A DNA stretch of 64,000 nucleotides from NCBI GenBank assembly GCA_039029355.1, contig JBCCGI010000002.1, positions 1 through 64,000 on the forward strand, in the 5' to 3' direction. How positions within the stretch are numbered: position 1 is the first letter of the stretch; each line of letters begins with the position of its first letter. A program made the translations under genes and the position numbers. The notes beneath the pieces were generated by a model, which did no database searches, was not told the origin of the DNA, and worked only from the letters and a program-made list of their open reading frames with translations. Source of the DNA: JBCCGI01 sp039029355. Lineage in GTDB: Bacteria > Planctomycetota > UBA1135 > GCA-002686595. This document shows positions 26,451 through 34,514 of this stretch, piece by piece.

Positions 26451-26492
26451 GCCTCGCCGGGCTCCAGCGTTCGCTTAGGAGCCCGGCGAGGC
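26451..26492 (+). terminator. 15-bp hairpin between the subtilase and the TIR module
   Basis: Left arm GCCTCGCCGGGCTCC at 26451-26465 pairs perfectly with GGAGCCCGGCGAGGC at 26478-26492. The 12-base loop contains a smaller AGCG/CGCT stem. No T run follows, so termination would be of the hairpin-only kind, or the element protects the 3' end of the subtilase transcript. It begins 20 bases after the subtilase stop and separates that gene from the TIR operon. Confidence 0.55.
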
Positions 26493-26524
26493 TATGATCC
26501 GGCGCGTCTCCCGGAGTCCCGCCG

Positions 26525-27202
26525 ATGAGGTCGTTGTTTCTCTCCTATTCCTTCAGCAAGCACGAGGACCGGCTCCTCGTCAGCGAGATCGAGGACGTCG
26601 TCCGCTGCCACAACGTGGTGCAGGACAACGGTAAGCACCTCGGCGGCGACGCGCTGACCGACGAGATCCGGCGGCGGATCGAGGAGGCCGATGCGCTGGT
26701 CGCGCTCGCCACCAGGCGCGATCAGCTCGCGTCGGGTCGCTGGACGACCCACCCCTGGGTACGCGATGAGTTCGGGCACGCACGCGCCCACGACAAGCCG
26801 GCGATCCTCATACTCGAGACCGAGGTCGACCACGGCGGCGCCTATGCGGCCCACGAGTGGATCGAGCTCGACCGCGCCTCGCCGGCGGCGGCGATGCTCA
26901 AGCTGTCGAAGACCATCGCGCTTTGGCGCGCGGACGCCGGGCGGCACCTGCGTGTTCAACTCGTCGCCGAAGACCTCGACGGCGGTCACCTATCCGAGTG
27001 CCGCTACCGCTTCGCCTACCGCGGCCAGTACGGCGAGTGGACGCCGGGGCAGCCGATCCTCGAGCCAGGGGGCTGCTTCCTTGAGATCAACGGCGTCCGC
27101 GAAGGCCGCTTGATCGAGGTCCAGCTGCTCCGCGACGGGCAGCGCTGGCGCTCGCGCGCGACGCCGCAGTTCACGCCGATCGTTCTCACGCCGGGGACCT
27201 AG
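26525..27202 (+). CDS. TIR-domain protein with an unassigned C-terminal beta domain
   Basis: A 225-residue cytosolic protein. Residues 1-115 form a TIR domain: the first strand is RSLFLSYSFSKHEDR, the central strand ADALVALATRRD, and the helix carrying the catalytic site is H76-P-W78-V-R-D-E82. The Trp plus Glu82 arrangement matches the catalytic glutamate of NAD-cleaving TIR domains. Residues about 130-225 look like a beta sandwich (RVQLVAEDLDGG, ECRYRFAYRG, FLEINGVREGRLIEVQLL) that I cannot assign. GGAG lies 8 bases before the ATG. The stop is three bases before the next gene, so the two are almost certainly co-translated. The likely role is an effector that degrades NAD or makes a nucleotide signal in antiviral defence or stress. 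Function is inferred; no phage-defence gene cluster is visible around it. Confidence 0.82.
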   Translation: MRSLFLSYSFSKHEDRLLVSEIEDVVRCHNVVQDNGKHLGGDALTDEIRRRIEEADALVALATRRDQLASGRWTTHPWVRDEFGHARAHDKPAILILETEVDHGGAYAAHEWIELDRASPAAAMLKLSKTIALWRADAGRHLRVQLVAEDLDGGHLSECRYRFAYRGQYGEWTPGQPILEPGGCFLEINGVREGRLIEVQLLRDGQRWRSRATPQFTPIVLTPGT

Positions 27203-27205
27203 CCG

Positions 27206-28036
27206 ATGCCGATCGAAACCGTGCACAGCGCAAAGCGCGCCTCCGACCGCCGCTGGGAGTGGGCGATCTGGCAGGAGGGTGACCTCGACGAGCTCGAGGC
27301 CGTGACGTACCACCTGCACCCGACCTTTCCGAACCCGATCCACCGCGTGGAAGACCGCGCGTCGGGCTTCCGGCTGAAGGGGTCAGGATGGGGGCAGTTC
27401 ACGATCTTCATGAACCTGCACCTGCGCGACGGGAGTACCGAGGAACGGGAGCACTGGCTCAGCTTCGAGGAGGAAGCGCCGCTCAAAGGCGCGCCCGCGA
27501 GCGAACCGCCGACCAAGGAGTCTCCCGTCCAGTCCGCGCGACCCCTTGAGAACCTCAACAGGCTTCCGGGGAACCACGATCCTCTGCGCGGGGTGGAGAC
27601 TCAGGAGCTGGAGTACTTCGATTTCCGAGGCGAGCACGTGCAGCCCACGGCCGCGGGCGGCCGGCCGGTCGTGTTTCTCTCCACCTCCTCGGCAGACGAA
27701 GAGCTCGCCGAGCACATCCGCTCCGAGCTCTCGAAGCTCGGCGTACGCGTCGTCCCCGACGCCACGCAGCTCCAGGCAGCCAGCTCGTCACTGATCTCCG
27801 CCACCGACGGCATGCTCGACCGCGCGAAGGCTATCGTCGTGGTCGTTTCGCCGAGCTGGTTGAAGTCGACCTGGGCTCAGCGCGAGCTGAAGGCGGCGGT
27901 CGAACGCGGCGTCGCGGTGCTCGTCATCCGCTCGACGACCAATCCGCCGCTTGGGTTGCCCTCCACCGCGGAGATTTCTGGGAACGACCTAGACCGCCTC
28001 CCCGACGCCCTGCGCTCGCTCGGGATCCTCGACTAG
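27206..28036 (+). CDS. pYEATS-TIR fusion protein
   Basis: A 276-residue protein in two parts. Residues about 1-95 match the prokaryotic YEATS-like (pYEATS) domain, with VTYHLHPTFPNPIHRVED, then GFRLKGSGWGQFTIF and a closing strand HWLSFEEE. Eukaryotic YEATS domains read acylated lysines; the prokaryotic form is found in predicted conflict systems. A linker (about 96-150) leads to a C-terminal TIR domain (154-273). Its first strand is PVVFLSTSSADEELAEHIRS, its central strand AIVVVVSPSWLK, and its catalytic-like site STWAQRE has Glu227. It is the second gene of a two-gene operon with the TIR protein upstream. The pYEATS part is a plausible sensor and the TIR part an effector or oligomerisation partner. 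The stop overlaps the next convergent gene in CTAG. Confidence 0.8.
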   Translation: MPIETVHSAKRASDRRWEWAIWQEGDLDELEAVTYHLHPTFPNPIHRVEDRASGFRLKGSGWGQFTIFMNLHLRDGSTEEREHWLSFEEEAPLKGAPASEPPTKESPVQSARPLENLNRLPGNHDPLRGVETQELEYFDFRGEHVQPTAAGGRPVVFLSTSSADEELAEHIRSELSKLGVRVVPDATQLQAASSSLISATDGMLDRAKAIVVVVSPSWLKSTWAQRELKAAVERGVAVLVIRSTTNPPLGLPSTAEISGNDLDRLPDALRSLGILD

Positions 28037-31000
28037 TCGGCCAGCAGCTCGACCTCGGCGAACCCGACCTGGACCGCGCCCAGGTCGCCGCCGCGCGTGG
28101 TCAGGACGCGCAGCTCGAGCTCGGTCACGCTAAGCCCCGTGGGAAGCGCGAGCTCGCCCTTGAGGTGCGGGTCGGGATCGAGCTCGATCGTGCCCAACAG
28201 GCTGCCGTTAACGCGGACCTCGGCCGAGGCGACCTGCGGGCGGTCCGCTTCGCGCTTCTGGTTGAGCGCGTGGCTCAGCAGCAGCCGATCCGCGACCACC
28301 GCGACGTCGAGCTTCGCGGTCCACGTCGGCGCCGCGTCCTTCGGGTTGCACAGCCAGCGGCTGGAGTGGTCGGCGTCCAACGCCTTATCGGCGGTGTGCC
28401 CGCCGGCGACGGTCGAGGAGGCGACGGTCGCGCCGCGCAGCAGGTTGTGGGCCGCGTCGCGCGCGTAGCCGCCCGCCGCCGCGGCCGCGCTGGCGGCCAG
28501 CGAGATCCGCATGGGCGGGCTCTCCAGCTCGACCGGCACCGGCTCGAAGCCCTGCTCTTCGTGGGGCTCCAGCGCCGTGACGCGGGCCACCACCTCGTAG
28601 GTGCCCGACCGCTCGAAGTCGAGCCGCGCCTCGAAGCGCTGCATCACAGCGCGCCGATCGACGTTGCCATCGACCTCGGCCGCGACGCGCTCGGCGCCGT
28701 TCGCGTCGCGCACGATCCAGCGCACGCCGCGCACGAGCGGCGGGTCTCCGAGCTCGGCGCGCACCTCTTCGCCGAAGCCCGTGATCCACACGTCGAGCGG
28801 GTCGTTCCCCACCGCCTGCACGTGGACGTCGCCCTTCGCGGTGAGCACCTGGCGGCCCGAGATCTTGCGCTTGCCGCTCGACGGCGCCGTCGCCTTGTTG
28901 AGGAAGAGCAGCGACAAGATGGTGTCGACCGGCGGTGAGCCGTGCCCCCCCACGCCCTTCCACTCGCCGTCTTTCGCCTGCTGCTCGACCAGGAACTCCG
29001 CACCCGCCCAGTACCAGCTGACGCCGCCGATGATGTCGCGGTCGAGCAGCGCGCCAACGCGCTCGATGCCGTAGAGGAAGAAGAAGTGCCACCCGGTGGC
29101 GCCGGGGTTCTCCATCCACGTCATGTGCCGCTCGACCCAGGTGAGCGCCACCTCGATGGCGTGGTCGACCTCGGCCGCTTCGCGTCGGTCGAGGTTCTCG
29201 CCGAGCGCATCGCGCGCCACGGCCAGGACGCTGATCGCGGCGACGGTCATCGAGCCGGACGCCTTGCCTCCGGGGCGGTAGCTGAAGCCCGCGGAGGGGT
29301 TCTCGCGGCGCGCCTTGCTCGAGCCCTGGTTCTCCCAGCAGCGCAGCGTGCCCTCGAGCAGGCCGTGCCAGACGCGCGGGTGCACACGAGCGCCGCGCGC
29401 CGCGGCGGCGCGAAGCGCCAGCGTGGCGTAGAGCGTGTTCGACAGGTCGGGCGCGTGCCCGCCGCCGCCGGGGTGCTGCGGGTAGCCGTACATCCCGTTC
29501 GGGTTCTGCCAGGAGCAGAGTCGGTCGACGGCGTCCTGGAGCTCCTCCAGCGCCGCGCCGCGGTCGTACGTCACCAGCGCCAGGATGCGGCACGACTCGG
29601 CGTAGGTGTACTCGCCCTCGTTCGCGATGACGTACTCCATCGCGCGTCGTACCGCCGGGTGGTCGGGATCGACGCCGCTCTTGAGGAGCGTGTAGACCGT
29701 GTAGGCCGAGTAGCCGACCCCGTAGTTCCGCTGGTGCGGCCACGAGCCGTCGACCAACTGTCGCTCTAGCAGCCACGCGATGGCGCGGTCGACGGCGCCG
29801 TTGACGGTTTCCTGCGAGATGTTCGAGGCCTCGCGCAGGCGGAAGCTCCACACGCCGGACCGGTTGCGCACCTTGGCGAGGAGGTGATTCCTGCCCGCAC
29901 GCAGCTGCAACACCAAGGCCTCGGGCTCGGTCGCCCGGTCGCGGTCGGAGACGAGCTCGCCGTTGACCCAAAGCCGCACGCCGTCCGCGCCGGCGAGCCT
30001 GAGGCTCAGCTCGACGTCCTCGTCGGAGTCGATGCTGCGATAGAGATAGGCCGCGGCGCGGCTCGTCCAGTCCGCCTCTTTCTCGGGAGCGGTCAGGAGT
30101 TGGTCGAAGCGCACCTCGCCGACGTCGATGTCCAGCCCGTCGCCGCTTGTGACCGCGCGCTTCCACGGCACCCTTCCGCCCACGCCGCGCAGCGTGGCGT
30201 CGAGCTTCGGCCCGGGGCCGTCCAGCTTCATCAACGACAGCGACTTCTCGGGCGCGAGCGCCTCCTTCAGCGACTTGCCGCCGTGGAAGGGACCCATCGC
30301 ATACCACGACGAGAGTCGCAGGCCGAGCGGGCGCCACCCGTGCTCGGCGTAGCTCTCCGTCAGCGCATCGGGCGCGTCGCCGGCCTCGATCCACCTTCGC
30401 ATCGCAAGCTGCATCGACGGCTCGTGGTCGGAGAGTGCGGCCAGCGCGGCGCGCACGCGCGCCTCGGCGCGGGGAGCGTTCTCAGGCTCGACCGTACCGT
30501 CGCGCAGCCCCTCGAAAGCGACCCGCGCGTGGGCCCAGTGCGTCGGGCGCGGGTCGGTCAGGTAGCCCGCTCCGCCGGTCTTGCCGACGGTCGCCGCCCC
30601 GATGGCGAGCCCGTAGGGCAGCAACAGCCGGTTGACCGGAAGGTCGCGGCGGAGGACCTTGCCTTTGTGGATCTGCTGCCACCCCCAGCCGGTGTCGGCC
30701 GTCACGATGGCGCCGCCCTTCGCGACGAACGCGTGCAGCGCGGCCAGCTCCTCGTCCGAGCGCTCGTGCGGCTTCAGGATCAGCACGTCGGCCTGCTTGA
30801 GCGCCAGCTCGGGAGACGCGCGCATCCCGAGCTCGTCGAGCGCCTCGGCCAGCTTCTCGTCGCCGGCGCAGCTCACCTTCGGCTTGCGCTTGCCGCCGGA
30901 CAGCCAGCGCAGGGCGTTGCGGTAGAACGCGCCGGTGTCGGCCTGGGCGAGCGCGCCGGCTCCCAGGTAGCCGCCGTGCCCGAGCACCATCACGCGGCCG

Positions 31001-31230
31001 CGGCCGGCCTGGGCGGCCGCGACGACGGGGGCCTCGCCGGCCCCTGCGATCACGACGAACGCGTCGGGCCCGAAGGCGACGACATCGCCGGGGGAGCCCG
31101 GGCCGCCGATCTCGGTCACGCCCTCGAGCAGCTCGTCCAACACCTCGTTCCGCGCGGGCGCCCGCGCGGACGCGAGGAACAGGGCGACGATCACGACAAG
31201 GAGGGGGGACAGCCGAGCCGGGGGGAGCAC
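28033..31230 (-). CDS. Exported multidomain protein with terpenoid-cyclase-like alpha/alpha toroid and discoidin tail
   Basis: A 1065-residue exported protein with a signal peptide (LLVVIVALFLASARA). The N-terminal 300 or so residues resemble a DUF4350/glutamine-amidotransferase-like sensor fold, with RVMVLGHGGYLGAGAL and GGAIVTADTGWGWQQIHKG. A PA14-like beta region follows (about 305-465). An alpha/alpha toroid of the squalene-cyclase/prenyltransferase type spans roughly 473-800, with QW-like repeats such as RQLVDGSWPHQRNYGVGYSA and WQNPNGMYGYPQHPG. No DxDD acid motif of squalene-hopene cyclases is present, so it is unlikely to be a terpene cyclase. A C-terminal F5/8 type C (discoidin)-like domain (about 930-1065) should bind a carbohydrate or surface. 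The true function is unknown. It starts an apparent minus-strand run with the next genes. Confidence 0.8.
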   Translation of the reverse strand: MLPPARLSPLLVVIVALFLASARAPARNEVLDELLEGVTEIGGPGSPGDVVAFGPDAFVVIAGAGEAPVVAAAQAGRGRVMVLGHGGYLGAGALAQADTGAFYRNALRWLSGGKRKPKVSCAGDEKLAEALDELGMRASPELALKQADVLILKPHERSDEELAALHAFVAKGGAIVTADTGWGWQQIHKGKVLRRDLPVNRLLLPYGLAIGAATVGKTGGAGYLTDPRPTHWAHARVAFEGLRDGTVEPENAPRAEARVRAALAALSDHEPSMQLAMRRWIEAGDAPDALTESYAEHGWRPLGLRLSSWYAMGPFHGGKSLKEALAPEKSLSLMKLDGPGPKLDATLRGVGGRVPWKRAVTSGDGLDIDVGEVRFDQLLTAPEKEADWTSRAAAYLYRSIDSDEDVELSLRLAGADGVRLWVNGELVSDRDRATEPEALVLQLRAGRNHLLAKVRNRSGVWSFRLREASNISQETVNGAVDRAIAWLLERQLVDGSWPHQRNYGVGYSAYTVYTLLKSGVDPDHPAVRRAMEYVIANEGEYTYAESCRILALVTYDRGAALEELQDAVDRLCSWQNPNGMYGYPQHPGGGGHAPDLSNTLYATLALRAAAARGARVHPRVWHGLLEGTLRCWENQGSSKARRENPSAGFSYRPGGKASGSMTVAAISVLAVARDALGENLDRREAAEVDHAIEVALTWVERHMTWMENPGATGWHFFFLYGIERVGALLDRDIIGGVSWYWAGAEFLVEQQAKDGEWKGVGGHGSPPVDTILSLLFLNKATAPSSGKRKISGRQVLTAKGDVHVQAVGNDPLDVWITGFGEEVRAELGDPPLVRGVRWIVRDANGAERVAAEVDGNVDRRAVMQRFEARLDFERSGTYEVVARVTALEPHEEQGFEPVPVELESPPMRISLAASAAAAAGGYARDAAHNLLRGATVASSTVAGGHTADKALDADHSSRWLCNPKDAAPTWTAKLDVAVVADRLLLSHALNQKREADRPQVASAEVRVNGSLLGTIELDPDPHLKGELALPTGLSVTELELRVLTTRGGDLGAVQVGFAEVELLAD

Positions 31231-31254
31231 GGCCCGGAGTCTAAGGGCGAGGAG

Positions 31255-33231
31255 CTATTCGCGCACCATCCAGACGATCACGTCGCGCTCCGGGCCCTGG
31301 ATTCGGCCGCCGCGGAAACGCTGTGACTCCACCGGGCGGAAGCCGTCCGCCCGGACCTCCAGTCGCTGAGGTGCGCGGGCGAGGCGCACGGTCGCCTCCC
31401 CCCCCACCGAGGTCGCGACCAGCGCGCCGTCGGCCAGCACCCGCACGCCGTCGAGCGGCGGGCGCTCCATCGCCGCGACGAGGCCGTCGTCGTCATCCAG
31501 CCCGAACCCAGCGGTCAGCTCGCGGAAGAGCAGGCGCACGTCGTAGCCGCGCTCCAGAAGCACGGTGGCGACGCGGTCTTCGCCCTCGGCCTGGAAGTCG
31601 GCCTGGGTCCCGCGCGCCGCCGCGTAGCCGGGCGCTGACACCGTCCATTCGAAGCTCGCCTCCGGAGCGACGAAGGAGCTCGACGCCCTCCACTCGTCCG
31701 CCTCGGCCGTCCACCGCGCGCCGGCCTGACGCTGCACGTAGAACGGCTCGATCGGCGCCTCGCTCTCGGCGTCGAGCACGCGGAAGCGATACCGCCCATG
31801 GACGACGGCGTCGAGGCGCGTGAACACCGCCTTGTCGTCGGGGGCCGTGACGCGGACGCTCGCCGGCGTCCACGCGTACCCTTGCTGCGAAACGACCGAG
31901 AGCTCGTACTCACCGGCCGGTACCTCGTTGAACTCGAAGCCGTGGTTGGTCGGATCCGAGCCGCCGATGCCGAGGCCGTTCGGCCTGTAGTAGCCGCGGC
32001 GCCCCTGGGGCGAGCTGACGTCGAAGAGCTCGAAGGAGCGCCCGTCGACCGCGCGCAGCCGCACGACCTCCGGCGAAGCCAGCCGGCGCCCGTCGGCGCT
32101 CTTGAGCAAGCCCTCGATCATCCCGACGCCGACCTGCCGGTCGACGATGATGTCCGGCAGGCGCGTCATCCCCGGGTCGAGCAGCAGGCGCTGGCGGTGC
32201 GGCGCCTCGCCGCGGCGGGGGCGCACGACCAGGTCGTACTCGCCCGGCGAGATCGCGCCCAGCACGAACGTGCCGTCGCCCTCCGAGCGCGTCGAGTAGC
32301 GCGGCTCGGCGGCGTCGCCCTCGAACGCCGCACCGATCCGCGCAAGCGTGACGGTCGCCGACTTCTTCGGGTCGCCGGACGTATCGATGACGCGCCCGGT
32401 CAGCGCTGCAAGCCGCGCGTCAGCGTGGACCACGACGATCTCGGGGTAGATGCCCACGGCGCTGCGCAGCTCGGAGCTCGACCCCGCCTGCGTGCCGTCG
32501 CTGCTCCGCACGTCGACGCGGAACGAGCTGCCGTCCTCGTTGGGCTCCCACGGGTTGTCGTAGCGGAACCAGGTCGGATCCGTGTCGCGCAGGCGCGTCC
32601 AGCTGCCGGCGGACTCGCGTCCGTCGCGGTGCACCTCGACCAGGCGTGCGGACCAACCCTCGGGCTCGAAGGCGCCGGCGCCCTGCACCACGAGGCGGAA
32701 CGTCGGCCCGATGGCAATGCGCGCGATCCAGCCCTCGTCGATGTCGGGCAAGAGCGCGGAGCGCGACACGGTGCGAATGTGCGTCCCGCTGTGCCGGTCG
32801 TGGAACTCGAGCTGCTCGACGCTGTCCGGGAGCTCGGCGTCGGAGCGCCAGCGTCCGTCGGCGCCGGTCTCGGCATCTAGGCGCCCCGCGACCAGGTGGG
32901 CGCGGGCGATCGGCTCATCGGTGGCGACGTCGAGCAGCAGACCCCGGAAGGGCTCCAGGGGCGTGGGCTGCTTTGGCCGCTTGCGTTTGGGGTCGACATC
33001 GGGCGCCTCGAGAGGTCGCCTCTCGGCGAGCTGCGCCGTCGCCTCCTCGGGCGCGACCGTCCCCGGTGCGGCGAGGTCGGCGCTGGCGGCGATGCGCTCC
33101 CGGGCCTCGGCCGCCGGCTTCCCGGCCAGGTCCGTCGTGCGGTCGCCACCGAACCGGAGGAAGATCACCGCGGCGAGCCCCAGAAGAGCACTCACCGCGA
33201 CCGCGAGCACATACCGCCTGCCGTTCCGCAT
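31255..33231 (-). CDS. Membrane-anchored protein with carboxypeptidase-regulatory-like repeats
   Basis: A 658-residue protein beginning with a basic segment and one hydrophobic helix (about residues 8-26), so it is probably anchored and faces outward. The rest consists of carboxypeptidase-regulatory-like (transthyretin-fold) units. Strands of the type GRVIDTSGDPKKSATVTLARI, ISPGEYDLVVRP, EVPAGEYELSVVS and ADGRWRS are spread along the chain, and it ends in a beta domain with LDGVRVLADGALVATSVGGEA. No catalytic motif is visible. Such proteins are common in planctomycetes and often act in cell-surface assembly or adhesion; here the function is unknown. It ends 24 bases before the next gene's start on the same strand. 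Confidence 0.78.
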   Translation of the reverse strand: MRNGRRYVLAVAVSALLGLAAVIFLRFGGDRTTDLAGKPAAEARERIAASADLAAPGTVAPEEATAQLAERRPLEAPDVDPKRKRPKQPTPLEPFRGLLLDVATDEPIARAHLVAGRLDAETGADGRWRSDAELPDSVEQLEFHDRHSGTHIRTVSRSALLPDIDEGWIARIAIGPTFRLVVQGAGAFEPEGWSARLVEVHRDGRESAGSWTRLRDTDPTWFRYDNPWEPNEDGSSFRVDVRSSDGTQAGSSSELRSAVGIYPEIVVVHADARLAALTGRVIDTSGDPKKSATVTLARIGAAFEGDAAEPRYSTRSEGDGTFVLGAISPGEYDLVVRPRRGEAPHRQRLLLDPGMTRLPDIIVDRQVGVGMIEGLLKSADGRRLASPEVVRLRAVDGRSFELFDVSSPQGRRGYYRPNGLGIGGSDPTNHGFEFNEVPAGEYELSVVSQQGYAWTPASVRVTAPDDKAVFTRLDAVVHGRYRFRVLDAESEAPIEPFYVQRQAGARWTAEADEWRASSSFVAPEASFEWTVSAPGYAAARGTQADFQAEGEDRVATVLLERGYDVRLLFRELTAGFGLDDDDGLVAAMERPPLDGVRVLADGALVATSVGGEATVRLARAPQRLEVRADGFRPVESQRFRGGRIQGPERDVIVWMVRE

Positions 33232-33288
33232 CGTTGCCTCCCGCCTCCATGGTAGCGGGAAGGCCGACGCCCGGAGGCGTGGGGTTTC

Positions 33289-34503
33289 CTACAGGATCTC
33301 GTCGAGGGCCTCGATCAGCCGCTCGACCTCATCGGGCGTGTTGTAGTGCACCAGGCTCGTGCGGATGACGCCGTCGTGCTCGAGCAGGTCGAGCGCCTCG
33401 ATCAGCCGGTACGCGTAGAAGTGCCCCCAACGCGCCGCGAGCTTGCGCTCGTCGAGCAACGGCGGGATCTCGCTCGCCTTGCGGCCCTCGACCGCGAAGG
33501 CGATCGTCGGTGCGCGGTGCGCTGAACCGGGATCGGCCGAGCCGATGATGCGCACCCGCGGGTGTTCGTCGAGGAAGGACAGGAGCGGCGCCGCGACCGC
33601 GCTCTCGGTCTCGGCGATGAGCTCGAAGGCACGGTTGAGCCGTTCGTGCACCGAGCGGCCCGGGTCGCCGTCGTCGAGCGACGTCAGGTAGTCGACGATG
33701 CCGCGCAGCGAGGCGGCCAGCTCGTGGGTCGGCGCGCCGGGCTCCAGCTTGTCGGGGACGTCGCTCTCGGCGAAGAAGAAGTGGTTCTGGCTCCGCAGCT
33801 CTCTCAGGCGCTCGTGCTTGCCGTACAGGAACGACATGTGCGGGCCATAGATCTTGTAGAGGCTGGCGAAGTAGAAGTCGACGTCGAGGGCGCGCACGTC
33901 GATGCGCCGGTGCGGGCCGTAGGCCACGCCGTCCATGCACGCGAGAGCGCCTGCGTCGTGGACCTTCCGCACGAGCGGCGCCGCGTCGTGGATCGTGCCG
34001 ACGATGTTCGAGGTGTGCGTGAAGCACACCAGCCGCGTGCGCTCGCTGAGGACCGCATCGAGGCCCTCGGGTTCGAGCCTCATCGTCTCGGGATCGAAGC
34101 GCCACTCGCGCAGCACCACGCCGTGCTCGGCCAGCGCGAGCCACGCCGTCCGGTTGGTCTCGTGGTCGAGGTTGGTGACGACCACCTCGTCGCCCGGCGA
34201 GAGCAGCGGCCGAAGCGCGGCGCCCAGCGTGCGCGTCAGCATGGTCGACGACGGCCCCAGCACGACCTCGTTGGGCTCGGCGTGGATCAGCTGCGCGACC
34301 GCGGCGCGGCCGTCCTCTACCGCGCGGGTAGCCTCGTCGGACAGCGCATAGCTGCCGCCGAGCTGCACGCAGCGCTGGGTCAGGTACTCGTGGACGCGAT
34401 CCACCACCTGCCGACACGGCACGCTGCCGCCGGCGTTGTCGAAGAGCGTCCAGTCGGTCTGGAGCCCGGGGAACTGCGCGCGAACCTGGGCGAAGTCGAG
34501 CAA
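33289..34503 (-). CDS. Cysteine desulfurase-like PLP enzyme (VC1184 family)
   Basis: A 404-residue class V aminotransferase-fold protein. The N-terminal FDNAGGSVPCRQVVDRVHEYL and the central ASLYKIYGPHMSFLYG, where the Lys should bind pyridoxal phosphate, are diagnostic of the VC1184-type cysteine desulfurase-like family, a relative of SufS and IscS. Metabolic role is uncertain; family members act in sulfur mobilisation or related amino-acid chemistry, and no iron-sulfur assembly genes are nearby. It starts 11 bases after the stop of the FG-GAP gene upstream on the same strand. No signal peptide is visible, so it is cytosolic. Confidence 0.9.
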   Translation of the reverse strand: MLDFAQVRAQFPGLQTDWTLFDNAGGSVPCRQVVDRVHEYLTQRCVQLGGSYALSDEATRAVEDGRAAVAQLIHAEPNEVVLGPSSTMLTRTLGAALRPLLSPGDEVVVTNLDHETNRTAWLALAEHGVVLREWRFDPETMRLEPEGLDAVLSERTRLVCFTHTSNIVGTIHDAAPLVRKVHDAGALACMDGVAYGPHRRIDVRALDVDFYFASLYKIYGPHMSFLYGKHERLRELRSQNHFFFAESDVPDKLEPGAPTHELAASLRGIVDYLTSLDDGDPGRSVHERLNRAFELIAETESAVAAPLLSFLDEHPRVRIIGSADPGSAHRAPTIAFAVEGRKASEIPPLLDERKLAARWGHFYAYRLIEALDLLEHDGVIRTSLVHYNTPDEVERLIEALDEIL

Positions 34504-34514
34504 GGCTCGTTCCC

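Noticed and set aside
28033..31230. Squalene-hopene cyclase
   Set aside because: The alpha/alpha toroid is present, but no DxDD acid motif is seen and the protein is exported with added domains.
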